A stretch of DNA of 64,000 nt from Lampris incognitus (lineage: Eukaryota > Chordata > Actinopteri > Lampriformes > Lampridae): assembly GCF_029633865.1 (NCBI RefSeq), contig NC_079213.1:84702803-84766802 (forward strand). Reading direction: 5' to 3'. The notes under the pieces are model-generated. The model saw only the letters and a program-made list of their open reading frames with translations. It ran no database searches and was not told the origin of the DNA. Positions 57,970 through 64,000 of this stretch are shown one piece after another; position 1 is the stretch's first letter, and every line of letters starts with the position of its first letter. Position numbers and translations under genes: made by a program.

Positions 57970-58498
57970 TAGGATTACCAAGTCTATCCCAGGAAAACGG
58001 GACAGGAGGAACGGAAGTAATCAAGAAAAATTGCCAGAGTAACAGCCTACATGACGCTTTGTATAGGTTTCCCAGAGCCTTATGTAATAATAATAATAAT
58101 AATAATAATAACGCGGGTCATAATAATGACGTGGGTCATAAAAGGGTCTATACTTCTCTTCCCACTTCCTATTTTATGTACACAATCTTTTCTTTTTCGG
58201 AGGGCCCGAATCGCCATCTACACTAGCACTCATTTTCCCCAACAGGATCGAGAGGAAGAGACGAGTAAGTTACACATACGGGCCAGTTAGTTTAAAATGA
58301 TGCTTCTTTCCAACTGAGCGCCACCCATCGGTATTCCCACACAGCACACATAGGCCAGATTTAAAGGCAGTATACGTGTATAAATAAAATATTTTTTAAA
58401 TCATTCAGATACGGGACAAATGTCGTCCCGTACGGGACGAACCACTTTTGATCTAAACAGCCAGCGTCCCGGCTAATACGGGACAGTTGGCAACCCTA
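57970..58498. mobile_element. Non-autonomous hAT-type element
   Basis: The ends are imperfect inverted repeats (TAGGATTACCAA at left, TTGGCAACCCTA at right). Both are flanked by the identical 8 bases CTCCTGGG (57962-57969 and 58499-58506), the hallmark target duplication of hAT transposons. Internal 'cccgtacgggacg' palindrome and (AAT)n tract (58087-58112). No transposase gene: the 147-codon frame across the left part is unsupported. Confidence 0.85.
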
Positions 58499-58758
58499 CT
58501 CCTGGGAGAGGCTTTTCTGCCTTAGCCAGTCTGGACTTCCGTCGCCCATTACGAAACTGGCAGTTCTTCATGACAGAGATGCACTGCTTTTAAAGGGAAT
58601 GAGAGGAGCTGATTTGATTGGCTGTAACTGAAGACAACCCCCATCACTCTGATAATTTATTCCTCCTAATCCAACAATTTTTAAAAAAAAAATTGCAGCC
58701 GATTACAGCCAGTGCAGCGTTTCCCAAAATTAGCAAAAAAAGTATTGGCCACAACTTT

Positions 58759-58960
58759 CAGGGATGGGCAACATGACCCAGAAAGGGCCAGCGTGGGTGC
58801 AGGTCTTTATTCCAACCAAGCAGTTACACACCTAAGTCTACAAATCAAGGTTCTTAGCAAAGACTATTGACTGACAAATAGAATCAGGTGTGTAACTGCT
58901 TGGTTGGAACAAAGACCTGCACCCACACCGGCCTTTTCTGGATCATGTTGCCCATCCCTG
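58759..58960. repeat. Third copy of the 202-bp foldback element
   Basis: It begins CAGGGATGGGCAACATGACC and ends GGATCATGTTGCCCATCCCT plus G, the inverted counterpart. The same inner arms as 21680 and 22059. Length is exactly the same as the first copy. Confidence 0.8.
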
Positions 58961-60527
<1,567 letters not shown>

Positions 60528-60533
60528 GGGCCC

Positions 60534-60697
60534 TGTGATGGCCTGGCGGCCTGTCTAGGGTGTCTCCCCGCCTGCTGCCCAATGACTGCTGGAATAGGCT
60601 CCAGCATCCCCGCGACCCTGAGGGCAGGATAAGCAGTTAAGATAATGGATGGATGGATGGATGGATGGATGGATGGATGGATGGATATATATATAAA
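60534..60697 (+). repeat. RTE/L2-type LINE 3' end with GGAT tail
   Basis: 'tggcctggcggcctgtctag', 'actgctggaataggctccag', 'ccgcgaccctgagggcagga', then (ATGG)n and (AT)n. Same tail as 31680-31775. Only the 3' end is present. Confidence 0.8.
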
Positions 60698-61724
60698 ACT
60701 CAATCTTCTAAGCTACAGTGCAGTTATGATTGGTTCAGGGCCTCAAAGCCAGTGGTTTGAAGTTTCTTCTCTGTCAGTAAATAAGAGACATACATTGTCA
60801 TTATATCTTGCATTTTTAGTCACTTGTGTTCTTGTGCAGAACGACGTATGGTGGGTGAAGACACTCACACACACCAGACTTGAAGCTGTGGCAGCTTCAC
60901 CTTCCCACCACCATCAGCATTTGGTTTCAAACAGGCGAGAGTTTTCACACTATCCGCAAGAAAGTCAGAAAACCAACAATATTTAATCCAATTTAAGCCT
61001 TTCTTTGAATTAGACTTTTGAATTAAGCTCAATTATAACAAGTTATCACCTCCATTCCCAGAGCTGTTGCAGCCTGAGCTCCATCCCTGGTTCCTACGTC
61101 CATGTCCTGATAGCCTTCTTAAAGGTCAACCAAACACCCACCGCCACATCTGAGATTTACAAAATGCCAGAATCTGGGGAAAATGTTTGGATGGGCTACA
61201 GGTATCAAACCACACCCCACCATTTGTTTACCTTTGGGAAAATCTCAGTCTACTCTGGACAACACTCAAGTCAACAGCAACCATGGAAGGAAGTGAGAGC
61301 ACTAATTCTATAAGCTTTATATACCTATATATAAGACTATAGAAAATCGAACAAAAAGCACTATCAAATTAGGACTACTGAAAAATACAAAAATATGAAA
61401 CTTTGTTTTGTCTCTTTCTCTCTTTCAATGGGTCTCTTGCTCAAATACTCCTTTGCTCAAAGGAGGAATTTGATTTTCTTTTACTTATGGTGGACGGGCA
61501 TGGCGACTCTTCGCATCACATAGCCAAGCCTATGACAATCCATGGTTATTATAACACAGTTATAACCACAGAAGCAACACTTCTCTGAAAATCTCTGTTT
61601 TGCCTATAGATCATATAGCTTACACTAATATGTCAAGATGAGCACCAGGGTCGATGTCTCTGACTTGGATGTGTTCAGGTACATCAGCATTCAGTGAAAA
61701 TAAGAGGAAAGAAGAAAAGAAAAA
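60698..61724. other. Spacer, nothing recognised
   Basis: Non-coding. No repeat identified. Confidence 0.35.
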
Positions 61725-62061
61725 GGCCACTTTATTTTTGTCATTGTACAGGGTACAGTGAATGTGTTCTCTGCATTTAACTCCTCCTATTGTATAGGAG
61801 CAGTGGGCAGGTGTAGCACCCAGGGACCAACTCTAGGTCTTCTTTCCATTGCCTTGCTCAGGGGCACAGACAGGAGTTTTAACCCTAACATTCATGTCTT
61901 TTTGATGGTGGGAGGAAACCGGAGCACCCGGAGGAAACCCGTGCAGACACAAGGAGAACATGCAAACTCCACACAGAAAGGACCTGGGATGGCCTGGGGT
62001 TCGAACACAGGGCCTTTTTGCTGCGAGGCAACAGTGCTAACCACTGGGCCACAGTGCCACA
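61725..62061 (-). repeat. tRNA-derived SINE, second family, minus strand
   Basis: Close copy of 39171-39505, with 'tcctattgtataggagcagt', 'tgggaggaaaccggagcacc' and 'ggggttcgaacacagggcct' on the plus strand. The head lies at the right. Confidence 0.85.
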
Positions 62062-62637
62062 GTAAGTTGTAAAAAAAAAAGCAAGTTGTTTTAGTGTTGT
62101 ATAGACTTTTAAATAGTACTTCCCTTCACAAGTTCCTTATCAAATCACATCCCATTTCCTTTACTACTTATTTTAAGCTCTTCTCATAAATTAAGACAAT
62201 GCACCTTTCTAATCTGTTTTAGCAAAAGATTTTCACAAAGTGCTTCAACGGCATACCAAAAGCACCTACAAAAAGGAACATCAGATAAACACTGGACACT
62301 GATAAGTGAGAGAATTTAAACTGGTCTATAGTCATTTTGTAAAGATAGTGAAAGATGCCTCTATCCTCACAGTTGCTTCTCACAGAGCCTACACTTTCTG
62401 CTGCACTGTAAGTTAAGTCAGTCCGTGTAAGAGTCACAGCTAAATGCCTGACTTGTGAATGTAAATGTTATTGTTTCAGAGGAGGTGTAATTTGATCTGT
62501 CTGCCGTGCATTTGTTCCCCTTTCCATAAGCGGGTCCTTGTTGGGAGTGCAGGCTGCTCCTGGCTGAGTGGTCCCTCCTCTGGACAAGCTGAGATGTTTC
62601 CTCCCGCAGGGACTGGTTAGCTACAGCCCTCATAATC
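62062..62637. other. Spacer, nothing recognised
   Basis: Non-coding. No feature supported. Confidence 0.35.
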
Positions 62638-62685
62638 CCCCCCCCCCACACACACACACACACACGCATGAACACACACGCACGC

Positions 62686-62760
<75 letters not shown>

Positions 62761-62836
62761 TATACAAGGGCTGGTAGACTGGAGAGGAACACTGCCTGTA
62801 GGCCACATTAATGTAAATACATTAGAATGATCTCAG

Positions 62837-62894
<58 letters not shown>
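62638..62894. repeat. C-tract, CA and GT microsatellites
   Basis: A run of C followed by interrupted and then perfect (CA)n to 62758. After 79 bases of ordinary sequence comes (GT)n at 62838-62894. The two arrays are complementary and could pair over the short spacer. Confidence 0.9.
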
Positions 62895-62896
<2 letters not shown>

Positions 62897-63736
62897 GGGA
62901 TGTTGGTAGATTTGCTAAAGAGAGCATCAAATGATGGATATAACAGAAATAAAACAAGTGGTGCCGAGCGCAAAGTTGTGGCTGAAAGAAAAACAAAACA
63001 TTTTGACAAATTTTGTAAACCTTGAACATGACTTTAACTCAGTTTCCTTCAAAATCTATTCAGGTCATCGAACGTCTATTTTCAACCTTTCCATAAACAC
63101 CAAAGCCCACAACTCTCAGAGCTCTGTAGAGATAAACATGGATACTTTGTGAACATGAAATATTAGTGATAAATTTGACCAATCTAATAGAAGTAAGGAC
63201 AATTTAAACTGGTGTGTTGATAAAAAAAACAGCCTTATTTGATCATTTAACACTACCTACTATATTACATTGGTAATCATTTATACCACAAAACCTGTGA
63301 AGCAGAGTCCGTAAAAGCTGAAAGCAACATAAATCAACTGATACAGGGGATAAAAATCTATGTGGTTTGAAAAAAAAACCTGAGTTATAATAAAGGATGT
63401 GGACTGAACTAATACATTCCCCAGTGATTTGAATGAAAAAAAAATTTAACGAAACAAACGGTTTCGTTAAATATTTATGGTTTATCGTATGGCTTGTGAG
63501 TGGTCTTGACTTTGTCATACTAATTTTGTGACTTCCAACCTCAAACCTGAAAGCCAGCCCTGCTGACCCCCACCATGACAAACCTATAAAACCAGGAGGA
63601 ATGATGACTCCATGTTATCAGTCCCTCTTTATCTCTGAGATCCTCAGGCCTCACCAGTGCTGAAGTCATGACGGCCATGGAGAGGGAAGGGATTTCCAGA
63701 AGCTGTCGGTGGTCATTAAAAACAGCCTCTAGCATC
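62895..63736. other. Spacer with a short perfect hairpin
   Basis: No gene. A 12-bp perfect stem with a 5-base loop lies at 63444-63472 (ATTTAACGAAAC and its complement). Confidence 0.45.
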
Positions 63737-64000
63737 CGGGCAGCATGGTGGTCTAGTCCATTGCGTTGCCTAGCCTACCAACAGGGGGATCACCGGTTCG
63801 AATCCTCGTGTTACCTCCGGCTTGGTCGGGCGTCCCTACAGACACAGTTTGCCATGTCTGTGGGTGGGAAGCAGGATGTAGGTATATATCCTGGTCGCTC
63901 TACTAGCGCCTCCTCTGGTCGGTCGGGGTGCCTGTTCGGGGGTAAGAGGGAACTGGGGGGAATAGCGTGATCCTCCCACATGCAACATCCCCCTTATGAA
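63737..64000 (+). repeat. tRNA-derived SINE, first family, cut by window end
   Basis: Head with 'gtggtctagtccattgcgtt' and box B GGTTCGAATCC (about 63794-63804). Body matches 17921-18330 ('acctccggcttggtcgggcg', 'tagcgcctcctctggtcggt'). Continues past the window. Confidence 0.85.

Overview
This window is nuclear DNA from a ray-finned (teleost) fish. The evidence is multi-exon genes with GT-AG introns and vertebrate protein sequence, long CA/GT microsatellites, and a dense mix of typical fish transposons: Tc1, hAT, PIF-Harbinger, Ty3/Gypsy, Penelope, L1/L2/RTE-type LINEs and tRNA-derived SINEs. Nothing bacterial, plasmid or phage is present. I cannot name the species.

Host genes. (1) uba52 (ubiquitin fused to ribosomal protein L40, 128 aa) lies on the minus strand: four coding exons between 1329 and 7895, plus a probable untranslated first exon near 8327-8358 carrying a 5'TOP-like start. 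(2) An unidentified plus-strand gene has exons between about 11.6 and 16.8 kb and a poly(A) signal at 17334. Its short motifs (GYGGF, HIELG, ESHF) recall axonemal microtubule-binding proteins. (3) arrdc2 (alpha-arrestin, NEDD4-type ubiquitin-ligase adaptor) lies on the plus strand. It has two alternative coding first exons (23113-23371 and 30733-31006) that join the same six downstream exons (32066-33928), giving predicted proteins of 403 and 408 aa. The 3'UTR runs to a poly(A) signal at 35354. Human UBA52 and ARRDC2 both lie in 19p13.11, so the linkage looks conserved.

Repeats by region. 1-23 kb: LINE, SINE, Penelope and foldback remnants in introns and spacers, plus a dead Tc1 element (9147-10795). 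23-35 kb, inside arrdc2: a 54-bp minisatellite and a complete Tc1-type element (26468-28086) with an open 347-codon transposase whose last two catalytic residues are 38 residues apart (DD38E). 35-39.6 kb: non-coding sequence with a LINE-derived repeat and a SINE. 39.6-51.4 kb: a minus-strand Ty3/Gypsy element (A) interrupted by a second, plus-strand Ty3/Gypsy element (B). A's two LTRs are flanked by the same 4-bp duplication (ATAG), but its gag start and most of B's 5' LTR are missing at the left junction. 52-55.7 kb: a broken L2/CR1-like LINE holding a PIF-Harbinger deletion derivative (54078-54692, TTA duplication). 56-64 kb: SINEs, a LINE-derived repeat, a hAT-type element with a perfect 8-bp duplication (57970-58498), a foldback element and long dinucleotide repeats.

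The three host genes are independent transcription units. uba52 and the unidentified gene are divergent around 8.4 kb; arrdc2 lies downstream in the same direction as the unidentified gene. I found no clearly new biological system. The best leads are the DD38E transposon, the nested Gypsy pair, the Harbinger derivative, the alternative arrdc2 promoters and the unidentified gene.
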